Source: Opisthocomus hoazin (taxonomy: Eukaryota; Chordata; Aves; Opisthocomiformes; Opisthocomidae). Taken from it: a stretch of DNA of 64,000 bases. The position numbers and the translations under genes were made by a program. Shown piece by piece: positions 13,620-30,187 of this stretch. The stretch lies in NCBI RefSeq assembly GCF_030867145.1, contig NC_134442.1, positions 7,207,001 through 7,271,000 of the forward strand, given 5' to 3'. A model generated the notes under the pieces. The model did not search any database. It saw only the letters and a program-made list of their open reading frames with translations, and had not been told where the DNA came from. Position 1 is the first letter of the stretch, and each line of letters begins with the position of its first letter.

Positions 13620-14213
13620 GGCTGCCAGCGGCACGTGGCAGCTGCAAGAAGCGAGAGCTGGTGGCCAGCAGTGCAGCAGCCGACGTAGTGCCTGCAGCAG
13701 TCCCGCTGCCCAGGGAACCCTTGGCCCCGTGGCTGATGTCACAGAGTGGCTGGTTCCGGGTGCTGGGCACGGTGGATTCTAGGGGCGGGCGGGCAACATG
13801 GAGGGTTCCGAGCAGGAGGGGAGGCAGAAGCTGGGCTCGGACACCCCCAGCAGACCCCCGCTGAATGCTCCGCTTGCGGGACGAGGCTCTGCAGACCTCG
13901 TGGCAGGCAGCAGCGCCTGCCTCCCAGTGCTGCCTGCTAACAGCTAGCCGGGAAAACCAAGTGTGGCACCATAGCCTCTTTGGGAAGTTCACTGCCACCC
14001 CGCTCTGCGCAGCCGCTTGCCACCAGGTCCTTCCCAAAGAAACTGACACCGCAGAACGGAACTACTACAGGCAGTAGGCACCTGGTTGGGGGCTGAAGAG
14101 CCAATCTGCTTACAGCCGCGGCAGGCAAGCAGGGATGTGCAAGCCAAATCAACCAAGCATAGCCAAGCACTGCCATCCTGTCCTGCACAAAGCACAGCGA
14201 AACACAGATGGAG
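13620..14213. other. Acrosin B 5' flank / promoter region
   Basis: GC-rich upstream sequence without a supportable ORF. This segment together with exon 1 (13471-14213) is exactly what is missing from copies A, E and F. Confidence 0.55.
13734..13741. promoter_or_regulatory. CRE-like element upstream of acrosin B
   Basis: TGATGTCA, one base from the palindromic CRE TGACGTCA, lies 115 bp upstream of the acrosin start. CREM-driven CREs are common in spermatid promoters. The same element is at 19170-19177 (C) and 29445-29452 (D), and is deleted with exon 1 in A, E and F. No TATA box is evident. Function is inferred. Confidence 0.35.
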
Positions 14214-15245
14214 CACGCTCCACGCTGGCTCTGTCTGCCACCGCAACGCCCTCTGACAGGCTCCGTGTCCTTGCTGCCTACCAGCTACATTGCTCTTCTG
14301 GGCCAACACAGGTGCGGGCAGTCGCACTGCCTGCTATGCGTGGCCACAGACGTGCAATTGGAAGCAGCATGGCTTCATAGGCACTAGAAGATGTCCCCAA
14401 ACAAACCGCACTCCACGCTGCTTTGGTTTTCAAAAATTGACCTGAAGGTGGTGCCCGATATCTGCTTAGAGCAGGCAGAAGATGGCCTTGGAGAATGTAA
14501 CTTGTCTTCTGTGGATACTCTGTGATGCCAGCAGCAGATTTTTGCAGGTGGTTAAGAGGGAATGGTGTGAGAGGTGGGCACACTTCAGCAATATGTGAAG
14601 GAAGAGCTGGGGTCATTCTGAGGAGAGCACTCTGGCAGAGACAGCTTTGCTTGTTTGGCTGAGCCCTGTCCCTAATCACCACAGCCCCCAAACAGGTAGT
14701 GCAGAGGGGACGTGCCTAGGTGGGAAGCAGCTCGGGGTATGCGTGGTCAAGCACCTCCAAGTCCTTCCTGACTCCAGCAGGTGGAGATGTGGCCGGTGGT
14801 TGGCAGGCCTGGTCCTCTTGTAAGGTCTGTGAATGCTGGGGCTGATCAGTCAGGTAGGCTGCAGCCACATGCCACCCACGGGACTGAAAAGGTCTCTGTC
14901 CTCTTGCTCGAGAGCTAGGCCAGCTTCAGGTTCGCTAGTGCACTGCGCACGCACACAGCGCTCCCACCAGGAGCTGGCCCGAGACACTCGGTCTTTCCAA
15001 CTGCGGGGTCCCTATGACCTGTGTTCCCTTCTGCCATCGCCAGCAGCCAGGCCGCTAGACCCACCCCTCTAGCAGGTACAGAGCGGGGCCACACAGAAAA
15101 GGATGTGGAATGGCTCTCAAGAAGAAGGTCGGACAGGCTGTGGGGAGTAGGGACAGGGTTCAGCCAAACAAGCAAACCAACCGGCACTTTGCTTATGCTC
15201 AAGCACGAGCTTCTTGAGCCCCCCTTCTCTCCATTTTCCACACTT
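14214..15245. other. Q module, no gene recognised
   Basis: About 1 kb, repeated at 35467-36508 with a handful of differences. Positions 14555-14660 are an inverted copy of the roughly 95-bp element in the P module. A 137-codon minus-strand ORF at 14278-14691 partly covers that element and has no recognised domain. No RNA gene seen. Confidence 0.5.
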
Positions 15246-16039
15246 ATTCATCCCCCTCGACTTCCTTGGCTCCTCACTTTCTCTGCCCTTGTCTCCTCCC
15301 AATCAAGGGACCTAGCCCCGCCTACTAGTCCCCCTTGCTCCCAGGTCTGTCACATCTGGGAACAGATTGGGTCTTTCAGGGGCTGTTAGCTAGGTCATCT
15401 TGGCCTTGCGTGGCATTACTGCAGTGGTTTCCTGGCTACAGCTGTCCCTGCCAGAGTCCTCTCCCCAGAATGACCCCGGCTCTTCCTTCAGATATTGCTG
15501 AAGTCTGGCCACCTCTCACACCATTCCCCCTTAACTTCTGGTGACATCTGGCTCTTCCTCATGGCACTGTAACTCCTGCCAGCTTTCTTTCATCTTTCCA
15601 TTTAGTGCAGCCTGCTGTAGGTGACCCTGCTTCGGCGGGGGGGTTGGACTAGATGACCCACAGAGGTCCCTTCCAACCCCTACTATTCTGTGATTCTGTG
15701 ATTCTGTGAAAGGCTTCAACCAGGTCCTAATCATCATCCCCAGAGTTGTCTGCATGTCACATCATTATTTTGCATCCTCTTTCTAGCCTCAATGTGCCAG
15801 TCTTCTTCATGCCATGGTGGCTCTGAGCACGCTCCTGTCTGACCAGCCATGGTGTCAGCCCTGCTGAGCGACTCTTGCCCTTTGTGCCCTCCTTGACTGC
15901 CTGCAGCCTCATTTTGCCGGGCGTGGAAATCCTTGCCTTGCGCACGAGAGTGAATTGGACTCAGGCACGGTTAACTGTGAAACCTGGCAACTTTATTCCA
16001 AGAACTAAGTCAGCTTCAGCATTTGTGTGCACTGGGAAG
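15246..16039. other. P module (block 2), acrosin C 3' flank
   Basis: Near-identical repeat of 1-794, including the CR1 tail and the native minus-strand AATAAA at 15992-15997. No gene. Confidence 0.6.
15606..15708 (+). mobile_element. CR1 LINE 3' tail beside acrosin C
   Basis: Identical in position and structure to the copy at 361-463, so it was carried here by duplication and is not an independent insertion. It ends in three ATTCTGTG units. Confidence 0.88.
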
Positions 16040-16443
16040 TGTTGCGGAGGAAGAACCGGACTCGACACGATGATCAATGTGATCACGTACAAGCCGTTTA
16101 TTAGCCTCAGATAGCTCACTTTTATATTCCCCACTACATACGCGGCGATCCCCCATTGGTGATAATCAATTTAACTCACATAGTAACTCGATTATGATTG
16201 GTGTGCGTCACTAGCTCACGCGCACTGCTCGTGGCCTTCTTGCAGGCGGCAAGTTCCTCTTCGGCATCTGGGAGTTGTTTGTCTCTGCATTCTTACTTCC
16301 TCATTCCAACCGCAGTTTGTCCTCTGGATGCCCTTGCGGCCTTATGCTAAGGCTCTGCGGCCTTAGGCTAAGGCTTCATGGCCTTCTAGAGAAATGCTGG
16401 ATTGCTCACATGTCCCCAGTCCTTTAACGCTTCATCCTCCACA
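16040..16443 (-). mobile_element. Solo LTR in the 3' flank of acrosin C
   Basis: Same 404-bp LTR and same 6-bp flanks as at 795-1198. It lies 129 bp past the stop of an intact acrosin gene, in sense orientation, with its AATAAA at 16097-16102. It could terminate acrosin C transcripts before the native signal at 15992-15997. Confidence 0.85.
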
Positions 16444-16571
16444 GGGAGGAGAGCGGGCAGCACAGAGCAGGCCTTTGATGCCGAGGCTGCCTTTGGAGCA
16501 GCAGGCATTGCCCCAGAAGGAAATCATCATGGTCCAGTGCAGCCTGCGCTGGTTCCTGTTGATCCTGCTCC

Positions 16572-19055
<2,484 letters not shown>

Positions 19056-19936
19056 GGCTGCCAGCGGCACGTGGCAGCTGCAAGAAGCGAGAGCTGGTGG
19101 CCAGCAGTGCAGCAGCCGACGTAGTGCCTGCAGCAGTCCCGCTGCCCAGGGAACCCTTGGCCCCGTGGCTGATGTCACAGAGTGGCTGGTTCCGGGTGCT
19201 GGGCACGGTGGATTCTAGGGGGGGGCGGGCAACATGGAGGGTTCCGAGCAGGAGGGGAGGCAGAAGCTGGGCTCGGACACCCCCAGCAGACCCCCGCTGA
19301 ATGCTCCGCTTGCGGGACGAGGCTCTGCAGACCTCGTGGCAGGCAGCAGCGCCTGCCTCCCAGTGCTGCCTGCTAACAGCTAGCCGGGAAAACCAAGTGT
19401 GGCACCATAGCCTCTTTGGGAAGTTCACTGCCACCCCGCTCTGCGCAGCCGCTTGCCACCAGGTCCTTCCCAAAGAAACTGACACCGCAGAACGGAACTA
19501 CTACAGGCAGTAGGCACCTGGTTGGGGGCTGAAGAGCCAATCTGCTTACAGCCGCGGCAGGCAAGCAGGGATGTGCAAGCCAAATCAACCAAGCATAGCC
19601 AAGCACTGCCATCCTGTCCTGCACAAAGCACAGCGAAACACAGATGGAGCACGCTCCACGCTGGCTCTGTCATTGCCAAGGGACGGGGTGGGGGTGGCGC
19701 TTGGTCATTCTCGAGTGTTTAGTTTTCTAAGGTATTTTGTTTTATAATATGTTGCATGTAGATTACTGTATGTAGAGTATGCATTGCTCTGTACAGTACG
19801 TATTGTGTAGTTTGTATTGTTTTGCAGCCATTGTGGGTATTGTGGGTATGGTAGGTATGGGACTGCGCTATACAGTTTATTATTGTCTGTATTATATTGT
19901 ACCCCGAACGGGAGCGACCTTTTCCAGAACCACCCA
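19056..19936. other. Intergenic region between acrosin C and TOPORS-like copy C
   Basis: About 0.86 kb between divergent genes. It contains the CRE-like TGATGTCA at 19170-19177, the 41-bp segment shared with the R module (19666-19706), and an AT-rich tract ending in TTTTGCAG. At 19913 the ATG used in the other TOPORS-like copies reads AGC. Confidence 0.5.
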
Positions 19937-20323
19937 ATGCTCCTGCAGACCATGCAGCCCTGGGTCCAGCAGGAGCTGGAGCAGATCTTTGACAACAGGG
20001 GGTTGGAGTCAGCCATGGTGGAAGACACCATCATGGCCATGTTGACCAAGATGCCCCCGACCCCGCTGCCTCCTGAGGAGGGTCTCTGCCTCCCCCGGCA
20101 GCCCTGCGAGATCCGGCACGGACGAGCTCCTCGGCACCTCATGCGCCGCTGTTGGTGGGCACCTGGCAGCTGCCCCGCTGCTCCCGCTGCCATCCCCACG
20201 GAGCAAGAAGAGCCCCAGGAGGAGCCTGGGGAGGCTGTGCCCAGGCCCTCCACTACCAGCTGGGGCAGGGAACGCCCCCGGGGGGCCACGGCCACCCCCA
20301 AAGAGGAGCACCAGCAGCTCTGA
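19937..20323 (+). CDS. TOPORS-like ORF, copy C (start codon lost)
   Basis: Homologue of 3935-4345. The usual ATG is mutated to AGC at 19913-19915, so the next in-frame ATG is eight codons later, giving 128 residues and removing the N-terminal DLFQNHP. The PW-x3-EL-x2-IF core is kept, with Gln for Lys (MQPWVQQELEQIF), and an Ala-to-Ser change follows. If the real start is an upstream exon spliced to the TTTTGCAG acceptor, the mutation would be a harmless missense. That bears on whether the gene is multi-exon. Poly(A) signal at 20458-20463. Confidence 0.4.
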   Translation: MLLQTMQPWVQQELEQIFDNRGLESAMVEDTIMAMLTKMPPTPLPPEEGLCLPRQPCEIRHGRAPRHLMRRCWWAPGSCPAAPAAIPTEQEEPQEEPGEAVPRPSTTSWGRERPRGATATPKEEHQQL

Positions 20324-20973
20324 GGACTCTCCAGCCAACAAGAGGCCAGCACCACACCAGGGACCCTGGAGGGGCCCTCGCCAGACGGCCGAACCAGGAC
20401 TGGGCCACCAGCTGCGGCACACGCTGGCCCTCAAGGGCTCCCAGATCCCATTAGCCAAATAAAAGAATCGCATGCAAATGACAGAAAAAGTCTCAGTGTT
20501 ACCAACAGCGCAGATGGCTTTGCTGTCCTCACCCTTTTTAGCTTTTCTTTTACAGGGAGGGGTGGGATGTGAACGCTGAGGGGTCCTTCTGCGCGTGCCA
20601 GGCACTATTTTGTTGTTCTCCCCCAAGGCAAGTGCTGCCCAGCTCCAGGCCTGCAGCTCTGCACTGGTCCCGGGGCAGATGTCTCCAGCCCGGGGGTCTC
20701 CAGGGCCAGCCCGTGCCCCATCGCTCAGCACCCCACGCCTGTCCCCCTCTTCCCGCACCCTCTGCCCCCACGTCTCGGGGCGCTGCTCCCCGACCAGCCT
20801 GCACTGCTGGGCGCAGCCTCGCGACGGTGGCACCCAAAACCCTGCTCCTGCACAGAGTCACGACGTGGTGCTGCTCTCTGCACCAGCCCAGGGTCGCACC
20901 CTGCCCCAGCAGAGCCCCAACAAGTGCAGCCAGGGGAAGCGCAGAGTCCTGGCCCTGGGGAGGTCACTACCAA
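20324..20973. other. 3' UTR of TOPORS-like copy C and GC spacer
   Basis: Same content as 4346-4995. No gene seen beyond the poly(A) signal. Confidence 0.5.
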
Positions 20974-21820
20974 TAGAGCTTTGGATCCTAAAAAGATGCT
21001 TTCTGCTCTGAAAGTGAGGGTTTAAACCCTAACAAGGGAACGGTGTGCCCTAAGAAAGTCTATGGCTAATAAAAGACAGCTTTGGACCCAAAAAAATGAG
21101 GATTTCCGCCCTGCAAATAAGGCTCTGGGATCTAAAACGGATGGAGAGTGTCTACAAATGACGCTTTGGGCCCTGCAAAGGAGGGGAACCTCTTGGTTCC
21201 TCTGTTGCCCCATAAAACGAAACACTCCAGTGCAGGCCTAGAGCTGTAAGAGGGGTTTGGCCCTAGAAGTGAGACTTTGGACTCTCCAAAAAAGAGTTTG
21301 GGCCTGAAGCATGGGGCATTGGGATGTGAAAATAAGGCTTTGGAAATGAAAATGAGATGCTGAACCCTCAAATCAGGACTTTTGCCCTCACATGATGTTT
21401 TGGTGCCAAAAGCTAGGGCTCTGTATGCTAAAAACAGGTCTTTGGAGCCTCCAAATGAGGCTTCGGTCATTAAACAAGTGAGGCTTTGTACCCAAAATGA
21501 GCAGTTTGGATGCTAAAATGAGGCTTTGGACCCTCCAGCTTGCCGACTGGATCCTCTAAATTAGGCTATGGATCCAGATAATGAGGCTTTGGTGCCATGA
21601 AAGGAGACTTTAGACCCTACAAATAAGGCTTTGGACTCTAAAAAGGAGCCCTTTGACACTCAGATCAGACTTTGGGCCTTCAAGAGAATGCTTTGGTCCC
21701 TTAAAAGGAGTCTGTGAATTGTAAAAGCGAAGCTTGCAACTTATCAATGAGGGTTTGACCCTGCAAAGGAGGGTTTGGACCCTAAAAAAAGGCTTGGTGC
21801 CCTCCAGATGGTGCTATCAC
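20974..21820. repeat. 21-bp minisatellite, array 1 (block 2)
   Basis: Same length as the block 1 array with scattered substitutions only; no unit gain or loss relative to block 1. Confidence 0.83.
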
Positions 21821-22696
21821 CATCGACCTCTTGTAGGACAGAAAGAGGTCTTGTGAGGCAGCAGTTGCGTCCCACTGTGCAGGCTTTGAGCCAGCCCTGG
21901 GGACTCAGCTGACCAGCAGGTTGTCACTGGAGGACACTGGGGCTGCAAGGGTACGCATTTCCCAGCCATCACTTAGCTGCAGGGAGATCTGCTTTGACGG
22001 CCCCAGGCCAGAAGGACACGCACTGCACAGGCGGGCATTCACAGAGGCGTCTCTTGGACTTGCCAGGGCAGGAATCACCGAGGGCAGAGGACAACAGCCC
22101 AAGAGCAGGGAAGTGCTGGCCTGTTTTTCAAGCCAAGGCGGCAATTTCACCTGCAGGGGCTCTCCTGAGCAGCGGCACAAGTGCCAGCTGGCTGAAAGCA
22201 TGCACAGCTCGCTCAAGGGCTGGGCTGAGTGCTTCGTGCCCCACTAACGCAGGGCAAAAACAAAGCGTGCTCACCTCGCCTGAACGAGCGGCTGCAGAGC
22301 TGTCACTCCCCGGGTCCAGGCGGGATCTCCACGTGTGCCCTGGGACACCCACGGGTGCGTACGCTGGAGCCGCACACTTCCCATGCCTGGTGACGGAGGG
22401 CTCCACGCACGCCGGAGGAGCTGGAGAGCAGCAAGGCAGACGCTCAGTGCCCTCAGCACCAGGGCCGAGCCCTGCTCTCGCAGCAGCACGGGGCAGAGCC
22501 ATCTCCCCGTTCCCCTGGGCAGCTGTCCCCAGCGCTCCACAGGCAAACTGCCAGGGCGGTGTGTTAGGGGTTGGAAGGGACCTCTGTGGGTCATCGCGTG
22601 GGCAGCGGTGTGCAGAGCAACGGCGGGCTGAGGGCAGCCGAGGCAGGAGAGCAGCCTTGCGCTCAGTGGGACCAGGCTGCTCTCTGCTCTGCCACC
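21821..22696. other. R module unique segment (block 2)
   Basis: Near-identical repeat of 5843-6718. No gene recognised. Confidence 0.5.
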
Positions 22697-23574
22697 AAAG
22701 CTAAGACTTTGGAAAGTCAAAATGATGCTTTGGATGCTAGAAATATAGCTCTGGAGCCTAAAAAGAGGCTTTCTGCCTCCAAAATGAGAGTTAGGACCCT
22801 CAAAATGGAACTGTGGGCCCTAAAAGAAGGTTGTGAGTGATAAAAGACAGGTTTGGATCCCATAAACGAGGGCTTCAGCCCTGAAAATGGGGCTCTGGGC
22901 ACTCCAAAGGATAGGCTAGATGCTACAAGGGACGCTTTAGACCCTGAAAAGGAGGGGAACGACTTGGTTCCTCCATGGCCTCCAGAAATGGAGATTTCGT
23001 CCCAAATAGAGGGCTCTGGGCACTCCAGTGGAGGCTTTCAGGTGTAAAAGAGGGCTTGGGACCCTTCAAAGTAGAGTTTAGACCCGCCAAAGGATGGCTT
23101 GGGGCTTAAGAATGCAACATTGGGCCCTGAAAATGGGGCTTTGGAAATTACATTGAGGCATTGAACCCTGAACTTCTGATGGTTTTAAGCCCTGAAGTGA
23201 TGCTTTGGGTTTGAAAATCAGGGCTTTGTACTGTTGAAATGGGATTTTAGACCCTCAGAATGAAGCTTGGGACATCAAACAAACAAGGCTTCTAACTCTA
23301 AAGGAGCAGTTTTGATTCTGCATGGAGGCTTTGGCTCCTGAAAAGCAGGGTTTTGAAGATAAAGATGAGGGTTGAGACCTCAAATGGAGACTTTGGACCC
23401 TATAAACAATGCTTTGGACTCTGAAAAGGAGGCTCTGCACCTTCAAAATGATGCTATGAGCCCTGGGTTTGGAACTTAGAAATGAGGGTTTGTACCCTAA
23501 AAAGGAGGCTTTGGGTCCTAAAAAGAAGGCATTAAAACCTACAATAAAAGTTTGGACACTAAAGATGAGTCCTG
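22697..23574. repeat. 21-bp minisatellite, array 2 (block 2)
   Basis: Repeat of 6719-7597, one base shorter because of a single-base deletion near 23027. Confidence 0.82.
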
Positions 23575-23622
23575 GAGACCAAGCGCCACCCCCACCCCGT
23601 CCCTTGGCAATGACAGACTCAC

Positions 23623-23793
23623 AGCTGAGGATGGTGGCCCTCTTGCAGGGGCGGGCGCTGGCGGCGGCGGGGCAGAGAGCGGTGCAGAGGAGGTGCAGGC
23701 GGCCTCGCTGTCGCAGCCCTCGTGGAGGCAGCGGCAGGTCTGGCCCCGTCTCAGCAGGGCGGGCAGCGTCAGGAAGGAGATGATGTGCAGGAG
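23623..23793 (-). CDS. Candidate 57-codon exon (block 2)
   Basis: Same splice-bounded segment as 7646-7816, open in phase 0, with the Cys-rich core C-x-CLHEGC. The family is unknown. Sequence from 23794 to 24280 is the same GC-rich DNA as 7817-8303, without a firm gene model. Confidence 0.3.
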
Positions 23794-24280
23794 CTGTGGG
23801 GATGGGGGAGAGCATCAGCCCTGGGACGCCCCTGCTTCGGGGGGCAGACCCCAGCCCCACATCCCCCCCGTCCTCGCCACCTCAGGGCAGACACTGGACG
23901 GCAGCCACGTCCTGCCCCTCCTCACCACCCTGCAGGCTGCTGCGGGGTCGCTGGGGCTGCGCGGAGGGGATGTGGGGGAGCCGATGGCCCCAGGGCAAGC
24001 ATCACCCCCACCCAGCCTTGTCCACCCCACCGCCACCCCGGCGGCCTCAGCATCATGGAGACGGGGGGTTCCAGAACACGGGGACAGCTGGGGGGTGCAG
24101 AGGAGACAGAGAGGAGCGCTGCAAGGGGGGAGGAGGGGCCCTGGGCCTGGTCCAGGGGCTGCTCGGCCTCGGGGAAGGCCCCACAGGAGCCATGGTGAAG
24201 CTGGGCCTGGCTGCAATCGGGGCCCGCCTCCTTCCCATGTAGTCTTGGCCGGCAGAGGTCGGGAGGGCTGTCAGTCTCCT

Positions 24281-24552
24281 CCCCTGAGGTGACGCTGCCT
24301 CTGATTGGCCCCCTTGTGGTCAGGCTGCTGGGTTACAGTGCCTGCCCTTCACCTGAGGGAATGACCTGCCATTGGCTGCCAGGGCTGTCACTCTGCCCAG
24401 ATGCAATGCCCACCCGCCCCTGAGGTGCTGCTGCCTCTGATTGGACCCCAGGTGGTCAGGCTGCTGGGCTGCAGTGCCTGCCCTTCACCTGAAGTGATGA
24501 CCTGCCATTGGCTGACAGTGCTGTCACTCTGCCCAGATGCAGTGCCCACCCT
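24281..24552. repeat. 136-bp CCAAT-box VNTR, 2 units (block 2)
   Basis: Two units, exactly 272 bp shorter than the four-unit array in block 1. This is direct evidence of length variation by whole 136-bp units. Four CCAAT boxes on the minus strand. Confidence 0.8.
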
Positions 24553-26090
24553 CCCCTGAGGTGCTGCTCTCCGCTATTGGCTGCCTGAGGGCCCGCTCTC
24601 CCCTCCGCCGGTGCCTGCCCTGCTCCCAGGCGATGTGGTGATGAACTCCACAGGGTGGGCTGGGTGCTCGCGGTGACCCTGTGGGCACGGCAGAGCAGGG
24701 AGCTTCCGCTGGGGAGGCAGTGGCAGCCATCGCCCCATCCAACCGCCCGCCCTGCAGGGCTGGCCCGGCCTGACAGCAGAGCATGGAGGGCACTGCCCAA
24801 AGGGCTCCTGGGCACGGACAGGCCGGGGGCACCGACCGCCTCTCAGGCAGCCTGTCCCAGCGCCCGGCCGCCCTCTCGGTGCAGAAACGGATCCTTGAGC
24901 CCAGCTGAACCCGCCCTGACGCAGCTCTGGGCCGTTCCCACGCATCCTGTCCCTGGACCCCAGCAGCAGAGCTCAGCACCTCCCTCTCACGTCCCCTCCT
25001 GGGGAAGCTGTGGAGAGCGGTGAAGTGGGACAGGGAAATACGCGGCTGTGGGCAAGAACAGACAGGTTGGGGCCCCAAAAATGAGGATTTTGGCCCTGAA
25101 AATGAGGCTTTGCAGGTGAGGACTCTGGACTGAGGCACAGGGAACCTTCCCCCGGCTCAGGGCAAGGCTGCGCCAGCCCAGAGCACGCAGGAGGTGGCCG
25201 CCTCTGCACCGCGGCACGAGTGGCGACTCGCCGGCTTGGCAGGGCGCGGGGCCTTTCCATGCCCGGGGGTGTCTGGGGAGGGGGCAGGCTGCCTAAAGCG
25301 TCTCCCCTCCTCCTCCCCTCCAGGTCTCTGTGCTCCAGCGGGGCAGCTGGGGCTCTGCTGTAAGGACACCCGGGTCAGCATGCGCTGTGCTGCCTTGGGC
25401 TGCTGGGAAGGGATGGCATTGGGATGCTCCCCGGGCAACCCTGCTTCCCCCGGGGGCTGCCATTTCCCATTTTCCCACCCAGCTGCCAGGCAGCCATGCT
25501 GCTGTCGGAGGGGCAGGCTCTGCTCCAGGCCCCGGCTGGGGTGAGGCTGACACTGCCCTACCAAAGCCCTCCTGCTACACAGCTGTGGGATTCTGGGAGA
25601 AGGTGAGCACACAGGGTGTGTGCAAAGCAGTAACATTTGAGCACCTGCTTCTTGTCAGCATCCACACCTTCCCGAGCTCACACTCCTTCTGTCTCCTCCT
25701 CTGGTGATATTTCCACATTTCTTCTCTCAGTCTAGGTTTCTCCTGGAGAAGAGAGGCTGTACAATATGTTGGAAATACCTGTGGTCGCGCCACCCCTACA
25801 CAAAGAAAAACTTTTTCTTCACGATTCAGGAGCTTAGCCCAGACGTATCAAGCACATTACCCAGGACTAGGAGCCAGGAGATTCCAGAAGCTGAGTTTCA
25901 GCTCTAGAGAAGAGTTGTTTTGTGATCTGGGATGACCCCACCTTCCTCCATCACTTTCTCTGTTGGCCAAATGACCAGTGAAACGCCGACCTGCCTGAGG
26001 TGAAGCTGAAGGACTTGTTTCTCTTGGTAAGGGCTTGGGCTGGCAGAAGTCACTCTGTGCCTGCCAAACAAGTCCCTTTTGGGAACTCAC
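24553..26090. other. R module distal part (block 2)
   Basis: Repeat of 8848-10379 with small differences, ending at the same junction with acrosin intron 3. No gene recognised. Confidence 0.4.
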
Positions 26091-26249
26091 CTCTTGCAGT
26101 CGTGGAAGCCTAGCCACTGACGTAGCAGCTTCTCAGCTGCGACACTCTCAGCCAGGCGTCGGGCACACAGGCAAGCTGCACGTAGTAGCCGCACTGGACA
26201 GGCTGGTCCAATTCCAGCAAGGCAATGTCGTTCCTGTTCGTGATGTTGT
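26091..26249 (-). pseudogene. ACR: Acrosin exon 3 fragment upstream of copy D
   Basis: Same truncated exon 3 and same junction as 10380-10538, with two extra changes near the donor end. One deletion event was evidently duplicated with the block. Confidence 0.85.
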
Positions 26250-26846
26250 CCCCAGCATGACCCCAGCTCTTCCTTCAGATATTGCTGAAGTCTGGCCACC
26301 TCTCACACCATTCCCCCTTAACTTCTGGTGACATCTGGCTCTTCCTCATGGCACTGTAACTTTTGCCAGCTTTCTTTCATATTTCCAATTAGCAGATGCT
26401 TCAACCAGGTCCTAATCATCATCCCCAGAGTTGTCTGCATGCCACATCATTATTTTGCGTCCTCTTTCTAGCCTCAATGTGCCAGTCTTCTTCATGCCAT
26501 GGTGGCTCTGAGCACGCTCCTGTCTGACCAGGCATGGTGCCAGCCCTGCTGAGCGACTCTTGCCCTTTGTGCCCTCCTTGACTGCCTGCAGCCTCATTTT
26601 GCCGGGCGTGGAAATGCTTGCCTTGCGCACGAGAGTGAATTGGACTCAGGCACGGTTAACTGTGAAACCTGGCAACTTTATTCCAAGAACTAAGTCAGCT
26701 TCAGCATTTGTGTGCACGGGGAGGAGAGCGGGCAGCACAGAGCAGGCCTTTGATGCCGAGGCTGCCTTTGGAGCAGCAGGCATTGCCCCAGAAGGAAATG
26801 ATCATGGTCCAGTGCAGCCTGCGCTGGTTCCTGTTGATCCTGCTCC
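26250..26846. other. P module without CR1 and LTR; 3' UTR of acrosin D
   Basis: Repeat of 10539-11135 with empty CR1 and LTR sites. Poly(A) signal on the minus strand at 26677-26682. Confidence 0.7.
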
Positions 26847-29330
<2,484 letters not shown>

Positions 29331-30187
29331 GGCTGCCAGCGGCACGTGGCAGCTGCAAGAAGCGAGAGCTGGTGGCCAGCAGTGCAGCAGCCGACGTAGT
29401 GCCTGCAGCAGTCCCGCTGCCCAGGGAACCCTTGGCCCCGTGGCTGATGTCACAGAGTGGCTGGTTCCGGGTGCTGGGCACGGTGGATTCTAGGGGGGGG
29501 CGGGCAACATGGAGGGTTCCGAGCAGGAGGGGAGGCAGAAGCTGGGCTCGGACACCCCCAGCAGACCCCCGCTGAATGCTCTGCTTGCGGGACGAGGCTC
29601 TGCAGACCTCGTGGCAGGCAGCAGCGCCTGCCTCCCAGTGCTGCCTGCTAACAGCTAGCCGGGAAAACCAAGTGTGGCACCATAGCCTCTTTGGGAAGTT
29701 CACTGCCACCCCGCTCTGCGCAGCCGCTTGCCACCAGGTCCTTCCCAAAGAAACTGACACCGCAGAACGGAACTACTACAGGCAGTAGGCACCTGGTTGG
29801 GGGCTGAAGAGCCAATCTGCTTACAGCCGCGGCAGGCAAGCAGGGATGGGCAAGCCAAATCAACCAAGCATAGCCAAGCACTGCCATCCTGTCCTGCACA
29901 AAGCACAGCGAAACACAGATGGAGCACGCTCCACGCTGGCTCTGTCATTGCCAAGGGACGGGGTGGGGGTGGCGCTTGGTCATTCTCGAGTGTTTAGTTT
30001 TCTAAGGTATTTTGTTTTATAATATGTTGCATGTAGATTACTGTATGTAGAGTATGCATTGCTCTGTACAGTACGTATTGTGTAGTTTTTATTGTTTTGC
30101 AGCCATTGTGGGTATTGTGGGTATGGTAGGTATGGGACTGCGCTATACAGTTTATTATTGTCTGTATTATATTGTGCCCCGAACGGG
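29331..30187. other. Intergenic region between acrosin D and TOPORS-like copy D
   Basis: Same layout as 19056-19912: CRE-like element at 29445-29452, the 41-bp shared segment near 29941-29981, and the AT-rich tract with TTTTGCAG. Confidence 0.5.

Noticed and set aside
14278-14691. 137-codon minus-strand ORF in the Q module
   Set aside because: Part of its peptide (LRMTPALPS) is just the inverted 95-bp repeat; no domain and no start context support.
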